Part shown: piece after piece, positions 62,571 through 64,000 of the stretch
Layout of the letters: each line of letters begins with the position of its first letter
Position numbering within the stretch: the first letter of the stretch is position 1
Assembly: GCA_958430865.1 (NCBI GenBank)
Contig: CAUDNR010004039.1
Coordinates: forward strand, 1-64,000
Direction of reading: 5' to 3'
Source: Entrophospora sp. SA101
Lineage: Eukaryota; Glomeromycota; Glomeromycetes; Entrophosporales; Entrophosporaceae
Length of the DNA: 64,000 nt
Notes under the pieces: generated by a model
Told to the model about the DNA's origin: nothing
The model's database searches: none
What the model saw: the letters and a program-made list of their open reading frames with translations, nothing else
Made by a program: the position numbers and the translations under genes

Positions 62571-62994
62571 ACTTAAATTTTTCGTGTCAAAAAAAACCCC
62601 TGTTTCACAAAAAAACATTTTGTTAATTTTTTTAATATCGTCGATTCAATTTACGCGAAATATCTGTGTACCATAATTAAACCATCTTTTAGAATGTCAC
62701 TTGATTGTTTAATATGGCTACGATGTTGAAAATTTAACCAAAAAATACGCGTAAGTTTACAAAAAGTAATGATTATTTCATGTATTTCACGAGTTAGTAA
62801 TTTTAGGAATTCGTCGCTTTACTTATATATTATCATTATATGTACAATTCTAAACCATATTATTTATTATTTTATATAAAAATAAAACTTTTAAATAAAT
62901 AATTTTTAAATAAATAAATAATAAATAAATCTATATTTAAGTGCGCATGTGTTTACTTTTTACTCATGTGATATCTTCATATCAATACTTATAT

Positions 62995-64000
62995 CTACCA
63001 TAACCAACCTTTCTTTGTAGGTTTACCAACTCTAACAGTTTGATCATTTTTCCTACTCCAAATCAATTCTCTGGTACGTTGTTCCTTATCAACTTCTTCA
63101 ACTCTTTCACAAACATTATCCAACAATTCATCAAACCCTTCACTGTTAACGACTTCTTCAAAACATTTTTCTAATATCTTTGAATCAGGTCTAACATTTT
63201 GTTGATCATCTATCATTATGAGATTGTCATGATCTAACATTCTAACCCATTTTGGATTACCCGTTATGATTCTACACTGGTTTACTGGTAAGGATTTTGT
63301 TGGTGATTTAATTAATTCTCTAATTAATTTCCATGCACAAGATGCATATTTCTGTTCTTCGAATGCTGTCTCTTCAAAATCTGGTATTAAGCCAATTGTA
63401 TTTGTCATCCAAGTTCTTTCTTCTTCTTCCAACTTGTCAGCGGTTTCTAATTTAAATACAACGATTATTATTATAGGAAAAAATAATTATAAATAAAAAA
63501 TCATTTTATATATACCAACTAAATTATTTTCTCTTCCTAGTCTATTGATATATAACAATCTACCACCAATACGACTAATAATACTTTCAATCACTTCATC
63601 TGATTCACGACCACGACGCTTTTGTTTAAGCAATTTTATTGCTTCATCATTTCCTAAGTTATTGACTCTAATCACTTCCATACGTGATGCATCTCGTTCT
63701 ATAATTCATAGTTCAATAATAAATAAAAAATCGATAATCTTAAATTCAATTTAATATATATATATATATATTCATAAATAAATTTTATACTTACTCATAC
63801 GCTCATAAACTGTATAATCATCGGTGTTAAATATTATTGTTACAAGTTTAGCAGCAGCCCATGATTCAGCTCTTTGTTGCAATAGTTCCAATAAATCCTC
63901 GCCATCTTCGTCATCTTTAAATGCGTGGATATTATTAATTATTAATACTAAAGGTCTGCCACGCCTTCTTGAATATTTTACAGCTACAAGTTCTATCATG
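62995..64000 (-). CDS. fungal AAA+ ATPase with C-terminal winged-helix region (3' part)
   Basis: The last three exons on the minus strand (63795-64000 and beyond the window, 63516-63698, 62995-63446) join in frame with GT-AG introns. Visible segments are RPLVLIINNIHAF (Walker B position), DLLELLQQRAESWAAAKLVTII with FNTDDY (sensor-1 position), then RMEVIRVNNLGNDEAIKLLK, GGRLLYINRL and a helical C-terminus ending KKGWLW. This pattern matches, from memory, a conserved fungal P-loop ATPase family with a C-terminal winged helix. The Walker A part lies beyond the window. At the Walker B position the usual acidic residue appears as Asn (INNIH), so catalysis may be altered. The function is unknown. 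Confidence 0.72.

Overview
The window looks like nuclear DNA of an arbuscular mycorrhizal fungus (Glomeromycotina, Rhizophagus-like). The evidence is very high A+T, long gene-poor stretches rich in repeats and decayed genes, many short GT-AG introns, and a TKL-like kinase carrying the HCDLHSGN and DLGLCGP motifs that are typical of the large glomeromycotan kinase expansion. The species assignment is inference. The conserved genes (CDK5/Pho85-type kinase, UBC9, SGF11, a fungal AAA+ ATPase, a PPR protein) were read directly from spliced exons.

Layout. 1-2438: decayed coding fragments and repeat debris. 2439-21335: first copy of an about 18.9 kb block carrying a membrane-anchored glycosyltransferase-like gene, a frameshifted protein kinase gene, two pseudogenes and much AT-rich spacer. 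21336-21345: assembly gap of ten N. 21346-25070: repeat-dense island (a MITE-like element built of ACTTAAAAT units, a diverged tandem pair, a palindrome). 25071-43968: second copy of the block at a constant offset of 22,633 bp, with identical translations. 44034-46227: a 13-exon CDK5/Pho85 orthologue that begins 66 bp after the duplicated block ends. 46228-51379: spacer with two short inverted-repeat elements. 51380-64000: all recognised genes lie on the minus strand: a PPR protein, UBC9, two uncharacterised small membrane-protein genes (one of them tentative), tRNA-Val(AAC), SGF11 and the 3' part of an AAA+ ATPase.

The most notable observations are an AT-AC (U12-type) intron in the CDK gene, which restores the conserved [12 protein letters not shown] segment exactly, and the very recent or artefactual 18.9 kb duplication, whose first copy stops exactly at the N gap. 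The CDK gene also has a GC-AG first intron, so one short gene appears to use three classes of intron termini. The right-hand genes are eukaryotic housekeeping functions (SUMO conjugation, SAGA deubiquitination module, probable organellar RNA handling) and form no obvious shared pathway. No CRISPR array, prophage or bacterial-style operon is present.
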